From NCBI GenBank assembly GCA_017632345.1, contig JAGBRL010000047.1:1-41567 (forward strand): DNA of 41,567 nt, written 5' to 3'. The stretch is from Paludibacteraceae bacterium (GTDB lineage: Bacteria > Bacteroidota > Bacteroidia > Bacteroidales > Paludibacteraceae). Position numbers and translations under genes: made by a program. The notes beneath the pieces were generated by a model. It did not search any database. It saw nothing but the letters and a program-made list of their open reading frames with translations, and had not been told where the DNA came from. Shown here in pieces: positions 14,264 to 23,591 of the stretch. Every line of letters begins with the position of its first letter. The first letter of the stretch is position 1.

Positions 14264-17200
14264 TTAGAACTGAGTTTGCATCCACCTCAGACGGTCGCTG
14301 ATGAACTTTTTCATCTTTGCGATATCTTCTCTATAATGAGTTAAAAGCGAAGCTTCGTCGTAATTCCAATTAGAGCCGCCCCATCCGAACGAGCTTTGGC
14401 CGAGCGTCTTCCACATAGTTTCGTTAACAACAAAAGAGTTGATGTTAAGAGCAGCCTGTTCGTCTATGTATTGCATGATTTCAGCCTCATGTTCAATCAG
14501 ATGATTGATTTTCTTCAGCATAAGCGCCTTAAACTCAGGGTCGAGCATCATTCTCTTCAGCCAGTCGGCCTCAAGCACGTGGAAACCTTCCGGTTCGTTG
14601 TAGTACGCATAGTCGGTAGTAGCTCCGTTGCCACCTCCGCCAAAACCGCCGAACCCACCGAATCCGCCGAACCCACCGCCGCCAAACATTTCAGCGAACG
14701 GATTATTGCAGAATGCGAGGTCGAAGTCCCAAAGTGGTCCCATCTTCAGCACACCGTCGGTCAAATTCATGTGGCAGCTGGTGAAGAAGTTGCCGTCGTA
14801 GTCTTTGCTCAGCTCCTTAATTAGCGACCAGTCCACAAAACTTTCCAAGTCACAATATTTCTTGTAACCTTCGTTAGGGTCCAAGAACTTAGAATCATCG
14901 TACAAAATGCTTTCAACATTATTGATATAATTCTCCACATACGTGTAGTTTGCATCGCCGGTTGCAACGTCAGGGTCCTTTATGTTAAACAAATTAGACG
15001 TGGTTTTAGTAGTGAAGCTGATATCGTCGCCGGAAGTCATTGTTGTCTTCGCCTTAGTGTCCACCTCAAGCAGATATTCCGCATTCACCCTATCTTCCGA
15101 AATCTTAACTTGTTCGCAGAAGAAATAATTTCCCACATGCTTTCCGTTCAGCACCACTTCGGTGGAAAATCCGCTTGGCGACCAGTCCTGATTAGTAAGC
15201 CTTTTGGCAAGCCAAGAAGCCAGGCCGGCGCGAATAAACGAACGGTCATAATGATTAGCGAGCAGCACCCAGCGCTTGTCTTCGAGCAGGCCGAGTATTT
15301 CAGCCTTCTCGTTCAGCTTTATAGCGTAAGGCTTTTTCTGAGACGCGTCCCATGTAGAGTTGCCTCGTCCGCGAATATTCATCTTCTGGTCGCCAGAGTC
15401 GTAGTCCAGCGAGCCATCTTCTCTGTAAACCCTCATGGAGCTGTTTTCAATCCAGACAGTTTTGCTGTTTATTGCGGCGTTGTTTTCTGTGTCGATAAAA
15501 ATAACCGGAATGCCGCTGTTCACCACCTTTACTACATACTTGCGGGCGCTGCCGTTTTGCGCTTTCACAACAAGGCTGACTGGCTTGCTGAAATCAACTT
15601 TAGAAACATTGCTGGATATTTTCATACCGTCTGCATAGACTTCCGAGCCAGAAGTGGAGAATGTAGGCATAAGCTCAAAATTCACCAAATAAGGCACATA
15701 AACCTTGATGCTGTCGCCCTCTATCTTTGCAGTGTAGTCGCTAAGCAAGGCGTCAGAGTTCAAATTGGCCTTAAGACTGAACTCTGATATTGCGTTTTGC
15801 GAAGATGGGTTCATATTCTTCAATAAGTCAAGTTCAGACTTGACAGCAGACTTCAGCCAATCGACTCTGTTTTCAATCCAATTCTCCTTGTCACTGCTTA
15901 GTTTTGAGATAGCGCTGTTCATTGAAGAGCCGCCCCATTCAGCATAAGAGTCGAACTGTTGAGGTAATCTGTATCTCAAGCCAGACACAAAATCATTCAC
16001 GTTGAAGCCAGACAAGTCGTCCAGACGGTTCAGCACAGTTTGAACAAACTCAGAGTTGTTGAAGAGAGCTTTGAACCAAACGTTTTTCCTTGTGCAGTAT
16101 CCTGTGTAGTCGCCATCAGCAAAGGCGTTAGACTGAAAATCGACAGGCCCCATGCGCAACGTTCCGTTGTCTGTAAACACGACGAAGCAGTTGTCTTCAA
16201 ATTTATTGAGAGGCACTTTGGCCACTTCCATAAGAATGTACCAATCCGCAAAACTTTTCAAGTCGATGAACTGGCTGAGATTAGCAGAAGAAGCATCTTG
16301 CTCTAAAACTGCTTTTTCAAAATTGTTGAAAAGCGACTTGGCTTTAATAAATTTTGCATCGTCAGACTCAAGGTCAGGGTCAACCACTTTGCAAGTCGTT
16401 TTGCTGAAGTCGGAGACAAGATAAGTCTCGTCAGAGTCAGCTTTGTCTGTCAGTTCAAAAACAATACCGTCGGAAACTTTGTCGTTGCTGGCGCGAATCT
16501 CTTCAGACAATAGGAAGAGACCTTTATGTTCTCCGTTAACGATTAGTTCCACAGGCGTTGCTGACGGATTCCAGGTATAATCGATAAACGAGCGGGACAA
16601 GGCCTGAGTAAATCCGTTAAAGTTAATGCTTTCGTCCAACGGATACAAAATCCATCGTTTGCTTTCAGGAAGAGAGTTCAATCCGCCTTTTTTAGACAAC
16701 TTCAATTTGTAATTTCCGGCTTTGCCTTTAGTTCTGACAGAACCTTCGACAGCCGCTTTAGAGTCAAAAAAGACATAGCAGTTTTCGTTCCATGAGGAGC
16801 CGACAGAGCCTTCGCTCTCGATGCGTATGCACGGCAGCATATTGTTGCGCACAAACACAGAATAACGAGCTCCGTTCTTTTCCTTGTCAACACAAAGAAG
16901 GTCAGCAGAGAGGAAATCCTTGTTGTCCGAAGCCGATAGGACAGCACCTTTGCCGCGTTCCAGAAGAGTATAGCTGTCAGAGTCCGAGCCATATCCGTGA
17001 CAATATACTGCTCCATCTGCGTCAACGACCGGTTTGAGAGTGGCGATTTCAGTTTCAGACAGATAAGGCACTACAGCGTAAAACACCTTGTTTGCCTCGT
17101 CAAATTCTGCAGTCACGTCGTTAAGCAGCTGAGGATTGTGCTCTTTAAGGAAATAGACGCTCCTGATTTTGTTGCCGTCAGTCACCGCGTCAGACGATAC

Positions 17201-17413
17201 GATGTCTTTTGCTTTGGAGAAGAAAAATTCCGTCACGTCAGAAACATTGTTTTTAACGCTGAACTTTAAAAAGTTTGCAGAATCTTTCACGAACTGATTG
17301 TCCGGAAAAGAGAAAGATTTTCCGCTGTTAGTTCTCACTTCGACCTCCTGCGCGTGAGAGTTAAAGGAGGCGAAGAGCAGAGTTGTAAATATTGTAAGTA
17401 TTGCGTTTTTCAT
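14264..17413 (-). CDS. Two-module CotH kinase-family secreted protein
   Basis: A signal peptide (MKNAILTIFTTLLFASFNSHA) precedes 1049 residues with two CotH-like modules. The C-terminal module (about 640-1049) is canonical: MNIRGRGNSTWDASQKKPYAIKL, RWVLLANHYDRSFIR, an EQVKISEDRV block and GPLWDFDLAF with the paired Asp expected of CotH metal/catalytic sites. The N-terminal module (about 215-520) keeps the fold markers (KRWILYPLDE, LIVNGEHKGLFLLSEEI). But RGRGNS is replaced by VRTKGKAG and the DFD motif by PVDFQSNAF, so it looks like a pseudokinase. A beta-sandwich link (about 550-635) separates them. A Gly/Phe-rich insert (about 908-928) follows the DFD motif. CotH proteins of Bacillus phosphorylate spore-coat proteins; the role in Bacteroidota is unknown. 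It is the last gene of a three-gene operon. Confidence 0.85.
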   Translation of the reverse strand: MKNAILTIFTTLLFASFNSHAQEVEVRTNSGKSFSFPDNQFVKDSANFLKFSVKNNVSDVTEFFFSKAKDIVSSDAVTDGNKIRSVYFLKEHNPQLLNDVTAEFDEANKVFYAVVPYLSETEIATLKPVVDADGAVYCHGYGSDSDSYTLLERGKGAVLSASDNKDFLSADLLCVDKEKNGARYSVFVRNNMLPCIRIESEGSVGSSWNENCYVFFDSKAAVEGSVRTKGKAGNYKLKLSKKGGLNSLPESKRWILYPLDESINFNGFTQALSRSFIDYTWNPSATPVELIVNGEHKGLFLLSEEIRASNDKVSDGIVFELTDKADSDETYLVSDFSKTTCKVVDPDLESDDAKFIKAKSLFNNFEKAVLEQDASSANLSQFIDLKSFADWYILMEVAKVPLNKFEDNCFVVFTDNGTLRMGPVDFQSNAFADGDYTGYCTRKNVWFKALFNNSEFVQTVLNRLDDLSGFNVNDFVSGLRYRLPQQFDSYAEWGGSSMNSAISKLSSDKENWIENRVDWLKSAVKSELDLLKNMNPSSQNAISEFSLKANLNSDALLSDYTAKIEGDSIKVYVPYLVNFELMPTFSTSGSEVYADGMKISSNVSKVDFSKPVSLVVKAQNGSARKYVVKVVNSGIPVIFIDTENNAAINSKTVWIENSSMRVYREDGSLDYDSGDQKMNIRGRGNSTWDASQKKPYAIKLNEKAEILGLLEDKRWVLLANHYDRSFIRAGLASWLAKRLTNQDWSPSGFSTEVVLNGKHVGNYFFCEQVKISEDRVNAEYLLEVDTKAKTTMTSGDDISFTTKTTSNLFNIKDPDVATGDANYTYVENYINNVESILYDDSKFLDPNEGYKKYCDLESFVDWSLIKELSKDYDGNFFTSCHMNLTDGVLKMGPLWDFDLAFCNNPFAEMFGGGGFGGFGGFGGFGGGGNGATTDYAYYNEPEGFHVLEADWLKRMMLDPEFKALMLKKINHLIEHEAEIMQYIDEQAALNINSFVVNETMWKTLGQSSFGWGGSNWNYDEASLLTHYREDIAKMKKFISDRLRWMQTQF

Positions 17414-17447
17414 TATGATCTGATTTTAGATTTGACAAATTTAAAAA

Positions 17448-19088
17448 TTACGGTTTTAAAGATTTGTGCAGCCATTCGAGGCGTTTTTCTAACCAAATCT
17501 TGAGCCGTTTAATTTCAGCAGCGTACTCGTTGGCGAACCGTTCGCCCTCTGCGTCAGCAAGACCAAAAGAGTTTTGCGCCTGTTCGTTACCCTTGGCCGA
17601 AACTTCAAAGTTAGCGGCTTGCTGGTCTATCAGGCTGAGTATTTCAGACTTGCTTGAATACACCTTTTCAAATCGGTCGTAAACAAGTTTGGCAAAGCTG
17701 GCGTCTTTAATGAGTTCTGCAGCCCATGCTGTGTTTTTAGCAACAAAATCGTCAGTGCTTTCAGATGTTGAGTTTCCAAAGAAGTCGCTCATATCCCATA
17801 TCGGACCCATCTTAATCAGATTGTCTGGCGATATGTTCAGGTAGCAATCCTTAAGAAAAGCGTTGCTGTTTTTTGCAATCTCGTTAATCACGATCCAGTC
17901 TGCAAAACTGTTAGCGTCTATCATTTTCATCGCTTTGTCTTTGTCGGCGGAGTTAGAAGAGAAGAGCAGCGCTTCGAACTCGTCGATAAGGGCCTGAGTC
18001 CTTATTAACCTTGTGCCGATAGAGCCGGCGTCGGGATCCTGGAAAACAAAAAGAGATTTGCTCTGTTTGCTTCTGAAAGCGTCGTCGTCATCGTCCTTTT
18101 CATTCTCGACAGAGAGTATGATGCCTTCGGGAATGCGCTCGTCGGTAATTCTGACCTGTTCGGTCAGTAAATATGTGCCTTTATAACCGCCGTCAATAAC
18201 CAGTTCGCAAGGCGAAGAGGACGGAGTCCAGCAAGAGCCGAGGTATTTCTTGTAGATGTCAAAGGCCAAGCCTGAGCGCAATAAAGTTTTGTCCGCTTTG
18301 CAAGGCAGCAGTATCCATCGTTTTCCCTTTGTCATGTTGAGCGGTCTGCTTTTTTTGTCAAATTTTATTCCGTAGGCATATTTGTCGCTTCCGGAGCTGG
18401 AGAAGCTGCCGCCTCGTCCGCGGAACTCCACGGTATTTTCGGCAGTGACTGTGCCGTCAGGATTGGAGGTGCGAAGGACGAATCCTTCGCTCCAATCTGA
18501 GGTGATTTCCGATACATTTTCTGGGGATGTAACGGAAACTACAGGGTATTTAGAATATGAAACTGTTATATTATAAGTTTGCACCTCTCCAGAAAAAGAT
18601 ACTATTTTAATTTCTGATGACATAGGAATAGTCTGTCCCGACCCGTTTTGAGCCTGAGTCCCGTTGACATAAATATAAGAGCCGTCAGTGTCAAAAGATG
18701 CGGTGAAATCGGCATATTTTGCAAAAGGCGGCAGCACTATAGAGGCCGAGTTGTCGTCGCCGAATCTGGCAGATAGCACGGTCCCGTTTTTGTCTTTGAA
18801 CGATACCGCTCTCAATGTGTTGAAATAGTTTTTCTTTCCGTCAGCAGACAGATTTACAGATTCAGCTGGTACTGCGTCGGGTGTGACAATTTCTTTAATT
18901 TCGCTTCTGGGAATGCTCAGAAAGACGTTTTGTAGCTTTTGGTCGCTAACAATGGAGTCCATCAAAGCAGCCGGACACGAAAAAGAGGTGCCGTCCGACT
19001 TGACAATCTTTACAGAGTCGTAGAACGAAGCGGCCGAAACGATACCGAAACTTAAAGAGACTGATATGGTCAAAAGAAACTTTTTCAT
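17448..19088 (-). CDS. CotH kinase-family secreted protein
   Basis: The 546-residue protein has a signal peptide (MKKFLLTISVSLSFGIVSA) and an N-terminal beta-rich region of about 180 residues. Its CotH module (about 195-546) has VEFRGRGGSFSSS, KRWILLPCKADKTLLR, VIDGGYKGTYLLTEQVRITDE and GPIWDMSDFFGN. The last replaces the usual WDFD with WDMSD, so one Asp is shifted or lost and activity is uncertain. An acidic run (ENEKDDDDDAF) interrupts the module. The gene lies 34 nt upstream of the two-module CotH gene and 14 nt downstream of the small T9SS protein gene, so all three are probably one transcript. No C-terminal T9SS signal is visible in either CotH protein. Confidence 0.83.
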   Translation of the reverse strand: MKKFLLTISVSLSFGIVSAASFYDSVKIVKSDGTSFSCPAALMDSIVSDQKLQNVFLSIPRSEIKEIVTPDAVPAESVNLSADGKKNYFNTLRAVSFKDKNGTVLSARFGDDNSASIVLPPFAKYADFTASFDTDGSYIYVNGTQAQNGSGQTIPMSSEIKIVSFSGEVQTYNITVSYSKYPVVSVTSPENVSEITSDWSEGFVLRTSNPDGTVTAENTVEFRGRGGSFSSSGSDKYAYGIKFDKKSRPLNMTKGKRWILLPCKADKTLLRSGLAFDIYKKYLGSCWTPSSSPCELVIDGGYKGTYLLTEQVRITDERIPEGIILSVENEKDDDDDAFRSKQSKSLFVFQDPDAGSIGTRLIRTQALIDEFEALLFSSNSADKDKAMKMIDANSFADWIVINEIAKNSNAFLKDCYLNISPDNLIKMGPIWDMSDFFGNSTSESTDDFVAKNTAWAAELIKDASFAKLVYDRFEKVYSSKSEILSLIDQQAANFEVSAKGNEQAQNSFGLADAEGERFANEYAAEIKRLKIWLEKRLEWLHKSLKP

Positions 19089-19102
19089 ATAAAGAACATT
19101 AA

Positions 19103-19588
19103 TTAGTTTTTAATAAATTTCACAGACTCGCCGTCTATGTTCAGTATATAAGAGCCAACTGGCAAGTTACTTAGATTGAGTTTGTGCTGCATTCCGTCTG
19201 AGGACTGCTGCATAGTTATTGTTTTGCCGGAGATGTCAGTAACCGAAATAGACGCGTTTTCGTTGCGGCAAGTCACGATAATGTAGTCGGTGCAAGGGTT
19301 CGGATATACAGAAACCGAGCTGCTGTTTGCGCTGCTGTTTGGATTGCTTGTCATTTCGTCAGAGTAGTAGAATCGGTCAATCTCGCCAAAGTCGAAAAGA
19401 CTAGCTGAAGACTCAGACACGACCTGTATTTTAGAACCTAGATTGATGACCTTTGGAGTTTCTGTGAGCGAGAAATGCACGCTGCTGTAACCCTTGTCCA
19501 CAACCAGGCTTAGAGCGTCTTTTGCATATACGCCGAGAGGGCAAAGTATAGCGGCAGCCACCGTTATCAGAGTGTTTGTGTTTATCAT
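19103..19588 (-). CDS. Small T9SS type A sorting-domain protein
   Basis: The 161-residue protein has an N-terminal signal sequence (TLITVAAAILCPLGVYA). A short region follows (KVINLGSKIQVVSESSASLF) of the kind found in Bacteroidales secreted proteins. The C-terminal type IX sorting domain starts at VYPNPCTDYIIV (about residue 93) and ends GSYILNIDGESVKFIKN. The sorting domain occupies nearly half of the protein, so the cargo is tiny. It is the first gene of the CotH operon. A plausible idea is that it is a small surface partner or substrate of the CotH proteins; nothing in the sequence proves this. Confidence 0.8.
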   Translation of the reverse strand: MINTNTLITVAAAILCPLGVYAKDALSLVVDKGYSSVHFSLTETPKVINLGSKIQVVSESSASLFDFGEIDRFYYSDEMTSNPNSSANSSSVSVYPNPCTDYIIVTCRNENASISVTDISGKTITMQQSSDGMQHKLNLSNLPVGSYILNIDGESVKFIKN

Positions 19589-19892
19589 AACGATACCGAT
19601 TTTAAAGATTAAACTTTATGTTACTAATTTACAAAAAGAGGCCGTCATGCATAACTTTTTTTCAGCCAAATGAGCCATATTCTCAATGAAAAAAATATGA
19701 GGAAAGCATCTTTTGTGGGAGTCTTGTCTGTCTTTGAAAACAAGCCCCGACCGACATCTCGTCGGCCGGAACTTAAATTTCTCCGAAGACTGTTTCTGGG
19801 GAATTTAATTATACGTAGATAAGAAATTAGATTGTTATTGAACCATGAACTTAAAACTTTGAAACAATCTCCGAAGACTTCAAAATTACAGA
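19589..19892. other. 304-nt intergenic region upstream of the CotH operon
   Basis: No gene was recognised. A short hairpin, CCGAC/GTCGG around 19753-19767, is too small to call a terminator. On the minus strand a weak promoter-like TTTG...TAATCTTT lies close to the operon start. Nothing else stands out. Confidence 0.4.
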
Positions 19893-22055
19893 CTATTTCT
19901 TTATCAGTTTGTCAATGATCACGTCGCTGTTTGTGTAAAGCATGATTGTGTACAATCCAGCTTCGAGTTTGTCCAGCTTGACGGTCTCATCTGATGACTT
20001 GAGCATTAGTTCTCCAGTTACATTGTAAATCTCAACACGAGACACATTGCCCTGGATGGAGATTTCGTCTTCTGCCGGATTCGGGAAGAACGAAATCTTG
20101 CCGCGTTTTACATTCGCAATATCTGTTGTTATGTCAGCCCCCTCTTCCATAAATGTCATATAGTCAACAAACGCGTCGCTTTGGCCGTTGTCTGTCTCCA
20201 TCACAAGTTTGACGGTATGAGGGTTTTTGCCTGTTATCTCTATCTTTTTAGAGAGTAGCGAAGGGGTGTTATTTCCCCAAGTATATGTAGCAACCTTCTT
20301 GTCGTCGATGTACAAAGAGAGGTTAGCATCTGTTTTGTCGTCTGCGCAGCCGAACAAGTCAACTACGAACTCACCATTTTCAGGAGCCAGATATACAGGA
20401 GCCTGAGTCAGGTCATTGTTAGCAAAATATGCCATTCCATCGAATAATTCGTCATATTCGGCCACATACTGGCCGTCGCGTTCTGGCATCTCTTCCGCCT
20501 CGATTTTCAGAATAGTGTTCTGAGCCATCTTGAACACCTTGCGTTCAACAACAGTGAATGTCACTTCTGCAGAGTTCAGAACTTCTCCGTTATTGTCTGT
20601 CACCGACACGTACACAACGTGTTCGCCTACTTCTGGAGTTTCAATCTCGAACGAATACGGCTCTGCAAGATTGTCCGCAAGCAAATCGCCGTCCATGTAC
20701 ATAGCCACGTTTGCAACGCCGTTCTTAGCCTTTACAGAGGCTGTTATGTTCAAAGGGATGTCAGAATACACCTTTGAGTCTTTTGCAGGCGAGGAGATTT
20801 TAGCCGAGAGGTCTGCAACCTCAATAGACAGCTCGTAATCGTCCCAGTCGCTTTTCCAGCTTGCATAATCAGTGTTGATGATGCTAGTGCGGATGTTAGT
20901 GTCCTGCGACTCGTCGCCATAAAGGAACTTCTTTATGAACTTGTCTGCTGCGTTGTTCTGCGCTGCCGAAGCCTGACAGTGTTCGTGACCAGAGTCAAAT
21001 ACATATCCGAAACGGTCTTCTATGCCCATGGCCTTCCACACTTCAAATGCAGCCTGGCAAGAGATGTATCCAGACTCGTCGCCAAGCCATTCGTAACCTT
21101 TGTTACCGAACGCAAGGAACGCGCGCGGAGCAATCATCGCGATAAGTTCATGATGGTCATAAGGAATCTTTGCAGTCTGACCGTTGAAGTTAGTTTTGAA
21201 ACTGCTCATGAACCAGTCGTAGTTAGTGTTTGAAATACCTTCTACACTAGAACCTATCTTTTCGCTCACGCGCCAAGAGTTGATACCCCCGCCGCCAGAT
21301 TCCTGTGCGATTGTCAAAGCGATACGTTCGTCAAACGCGCCTGCGTAAAGAGCCATTTTCCCTGCGTAAGAGCAGCCTGTCACTGCAATGCGCGAAAGGT
21401 TTGCGTTTAACTGGTCTTTTACTATTTCAAGCCCGTCTATTATACGGCTGATACCCCAAGACCATGCGCAATAGTCTCCTTTGTGAAAGTCGTTAGGGTA
21501 CAACTTGAAGAACGGGTCGTTTTTGCTTTTCCCGGCACCACCGAATCCGCTGTTGTACTCTGCAATCTGAGAGTGCGTGAACGGAATCTGTATGCACTTT
21601 GAAAAATAGCTTGAACCCATGCTTCCTGTGTTGCCGTCCATACCAATGACAACCGGATGAGGTCCGCTACCTGACGGCACCACAACTTTGCTGGTCAATA
21701 CCAACGTGCGACCTCCGTCAGATATGGTTACAGTGAGCGTACCTCCCGAATACTTAGCTTCCAATTTTTCAAATGTTGGCTTTTCGCCTATCTCATAATG
21801 TTCAATTTCTCTTTTAATTTCGTTACGTCTGCATGTCCAGTCTGCAAGTGTCTCTATGCGACCGCTTCCGTCCGACCATTCAAAAGGATCCGGAAGTTTC
21901 GATACTGATTTACACTGATTAGCGGAAGGAAGCACAGGGTCTGGACAGTCTGCACCAGTGTTTTCCACATCATAAACCAGCGGAACGTCGCTGTTTTGAG
22001 CGAACGCCATCATAGATAGCGCTATGGCTGCTAATGTTGTAAAAGTTCTTCTCAT
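19893..22055 (-). CDS. Secreted CE15 glucuronoyl esterase with Ig-like, carbohydrate-binding-like and T9SS domains
   Basis: After a signal peptide (MRRTFTTLAAIALSMMAFA), residues about 20-375 form a CE15 alpha/beta hydrolase. The nucleophile Ser is in VTGCSYAGKMALYAGAF, the acid is probably Glu in AQESGGGGINSWR, and the His is in DSGHEHCQAS. CE15 enzymes split ester bonds between lignin alcohols and 4-O-methylglucuronic acid of xylan. A Big/Ig-like domain follows (about 410-505; SSPAKDSKVYSDIPLNITA). Next is a CBM-like beta-sandwich (about 515-640; LKIEAEEMPERDGQYV ... VKLVMETDNG), then a type A T9SS signal (FFPNPAEDEISIQG) at the C-terminus. It would be exported through the outer membrane and attached to the surface or released. 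The gene is monocistronic, with a promoter about 150 nt upstream. Confidence 0.88.
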   Translation of the reverse strand: MRRTFTTLAAIALSMMAFAQNSDVPLVYDVENTGADCPDPVLPSANQCKSVSKLPDPFEWSDGSGRIETLADWTCRRNEIKREIEHYEIGEKPTFEKLEAKYSGGTLTVTISDGGRTLVLTSKVVVPSGSGPHPVVIGMDGNTGSMGSSYFSKCIQIPFTHSQIAEYNSGFGGAGKSKNDPFFKLYPNDFHKGDYCAWSWGISRIIDGLEIVKDQLNANLSRIAVTGCSYAGKMALYAGAFDERIALTIAQESGGGGINSWRVSEKIGSSVEGISNTNYDWFMSSFKTNFNGQTAKIPYDHHELIAMIAPRAFLAFGNKGYEWLGDESGYISCQAAFEVWKAMGIEDRFGYVFDSGHEHCQASAAQNNAADKFIKKFLYGDESQDTNIRTSIINTDYASWKSDWDDYELSIEVADLSAKISSPAKDSKVYSDIPLNITASVKAKNGVANVAMYMDGDLLADNLAEPYSFEIETPEVGEHVVYVSVTDNNGEVLNSAEVTFTVVERKVFKMAQNTILKIEAEEMPERDGQYVAEYDELFDGMAYFANNDLTQAPVYLAPENGEFVVDLFGCADDKTDANLSLYIDDKKVATYTWGNNTPSLLSKKIEITGKNPHTVKLVMETDNGQSDAFVDYMTFMEEGADITTDIANVKRGKISFFPNPAEDEISIQGNVSRVEIYNVTGELMLKSSDETVKLDKLEAGLYTIMLYTNSDVIIDKLIKK

Positions 22056-22207
22056 GTGTTTTTCATTTAATGAGAACCGCCGTTTTTTTTCGGCTCGTCT
22101 CTGTGTAACTTGTAATTTTGATATATGTGTTTTGTAATTCGTTCTCAGGAAACTTAGACTTTGACTTTAAATAGCCTTAGATTTACGTTTAGCCTAATGA
22201 ACTGTTG

Positions 22208-22238
22208 CAAATTTATGTGGAATGATGTTTCGGTACAA
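22208..22238 (-). promoter_or_regulatory. Candidate promoter of the glucuronoyl esterase gene
   Basis: On the minus strand TAAATTTG (-7, 22215-22208) is preceded by TTG (22238-22236) at 20-nt spacing. This leaves a 5' leader of about 150 nt. Confidence 0.6.
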
Positions 22239-22654
22239 TATAAAAATCAGTCAAAGAGTATGACATTTCGGGCAGGCTGTTTTTCTTGCTTGTGATTTAG
22301 GTTGCTCAATTGTGAATTTTGATTCAAAAAAAGCCGTTTTTTTTCGATGAAATGGGGATTTTTTGATCTGAATGGATTTTCATACAGGTGATTTTGTTTT
22401 GTTTCAAAAAGAGCCTTTTTGAGCGATAAAAGGCGTGTTTTTATGGTGAAAAAAATTCTGTTCGTTGAAAAAATTCTCTTTCTTTATTTCGCAATCGTTT
22501 TTTTCTTTGCCAATTTTGATGCTGTTTTCAATCTGGTCGGGATAATCTTGAAAGTTTTTTGCGTCGGCAGATGATATTAGCAAGGGGAGATGGTGCGGCT
22601 TAGGGCAGATAGACGGAATGGATTATATAGTTCCAATGTGTATTCTGAATTGCA
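22239..22654. other. Intergenic T-rich stretch upstream of the esterase gene
   Basis: No gene was recognised in about 415 nt. It holds two diverged copies of a TTCAAAAA..GCC-TTTTT-..CGAT-AAA segment, at about 22322-22352 and 22402-22433. The second contains the small hairpin GCCTTTT/AAAAGGC (22413-22434). Confidence 0.4.
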
Positions 22655-22697
22655 TAGAAAAAACAAAACTGACCGATATTTGATAAGCGGTCAGTTT
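22655..22697 (-). terminator. Intrinsic terminator of the Crp/Fnr gene
   Basis: AAACTGACCG (22666-22675) pairs with CGGTCAGTTT (22688-22697). On the minus strand it is followed by TGTTTTTTC. It lies about 48 nt after the regulator stop codon. Confidence 0.82.
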
Positions 22698-22744
22698 CGA
22701 CAAGAAAGTATGCGGTTTGAACACCAGTTTCGCTCAGCATAAGC

Positions 22745-23446
22745 CTAGCCTATCTTGCTGATTTTTCTGAGCTGGTCTTCGTCTATTATCTTAATTTTGC
22801 GTCCGTCCATCGCTATAATCTTTTCGTTGGCGAAAGTGGAGAGCGTGCGTATTGCGTTCGATGTGGTCATGTTGGACAAGTTTGCAAGGTCTTCGCGCGA
22901 GAGGTAGATGCTGATTGTGGCGCCGTCCTCTTCAACACCGTAGTTGTCTCGAAGGAATATCAGCGACTCTGCGAGCCTTCCGCGTATGTGTTTCTGAGTC
23001 AGGCTCACGGCGCGTTTGTCCGCAATGCCCAAGTCTATCGACAAGTCTTGTATGAAATACCATGCGAGGTCGCTGTTGCTCATGATTAGCTTTTTTATGA
23101 CATCTTTCGGTATGGCGTAGATTACTGTAGGCTCGAATGCGCATGCCCCAGTCACAAAGTCTTCGTTTGCAAACATGGCGCGGTAGGCGAACATCTCGCA
23201 CGGTTTGACCATGCGGACAATCTGGCTGCGGCCGCCGACTCCAGTCCTGAATATTTTAACTTTGCCGCTGACTATGCACAAAACGTGCGTCGGAGTCTCT
23301 CCTTCGCAATAAACAATTTCATTCTTCTTGTATTTTTGAATGACGTAATTGTTTTTCAGATATTTCAGTTGGTCCGGCGTAAGAACTTTCCATAAGTCAG
23401 AAACTTCTTCGATGCTCTTAAACGCCACGTTCTGTTTCTTTGCCAT
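22745..23446 (-). CDS. Crp/Fnr-family transcriptional regulator
   Basis: The 233-residue protein has an N-terminal cyclic-nucleotide-binding-type beta-roll (about 20-135; NEIVYCEGETPTHVLCIVSGKVKIF, EMFAYRAMF). A long dimerisation helix follows, then a C-terminal winged helix (about 160-225; LSREDLANLSNMTTSNAIRTLSTFANEKII). The recognition helix NMTTSNAIRTLSTF fits the Crp/Fnr HTH pattern. There is no N-terminal Fe-S cysteine cluster, so an Fnr-type oxygen sensor is unlikely. The usual cAMP-contact motif is not clear, so the ligand is unknown. It is a single gene with its own -7 box and terminator, and its targets cannot be inferred. Confidence 0.92.
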   Translation of the reverse strand: MAKKQNVAFKSIEEVSDLWKVLTPDQLKYLKNNYVIQKYKKNEIVYCEGETPTHVLCIVSGKVKIFRTGVGGRSQIVRMVKPCEMFAYRAMFANEDFVTGACAFEPTVIYAIPKDVIKKLIMSNSDLAWYFIQDLSIDLGIADKRAVSLTQKHIRGRLAESLIFLRDNYGVEEDGATISIYLSREDLANLSNMTTSNAIRTLSTFANEKIIAMDGRKIKIIDEDQLRKISKIG

Positions 23447-23472
23447 AATAATACCAAATAAGATGTGTTTTG

Positions 23473-23480
23473 CAAATATA
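23473..23480 (-). promoter_or_regulatory. Candidate -7 box for the Crp/Fnr gene
   Basis: TATATTTG on the minus strand, 26 nt before the start codon, matches TAnnTTTG. No -33 TTTG was found at the expected spacing. Confidence 0.5.
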
Positions 23481-23591
23481 TAAAAAAATTTAAGAATCGT
23501 GTGTTTTTTAGCATATTATTGCCATTTTTTGCCACGCTTCTTCCTTTTGGTCATAACTTTGCGGCGTTTTGAATGACTTTCTGGGTGATTG

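Noticed and set aside
22590..22743. A short plus-strand ORF of about 50 codons between the esterase and Crp/Fnr genes
   Set aside because: It overlaps the Crp/Fnr terminator hairpin, has no recognisable motif and lies in a non-coding stretch.
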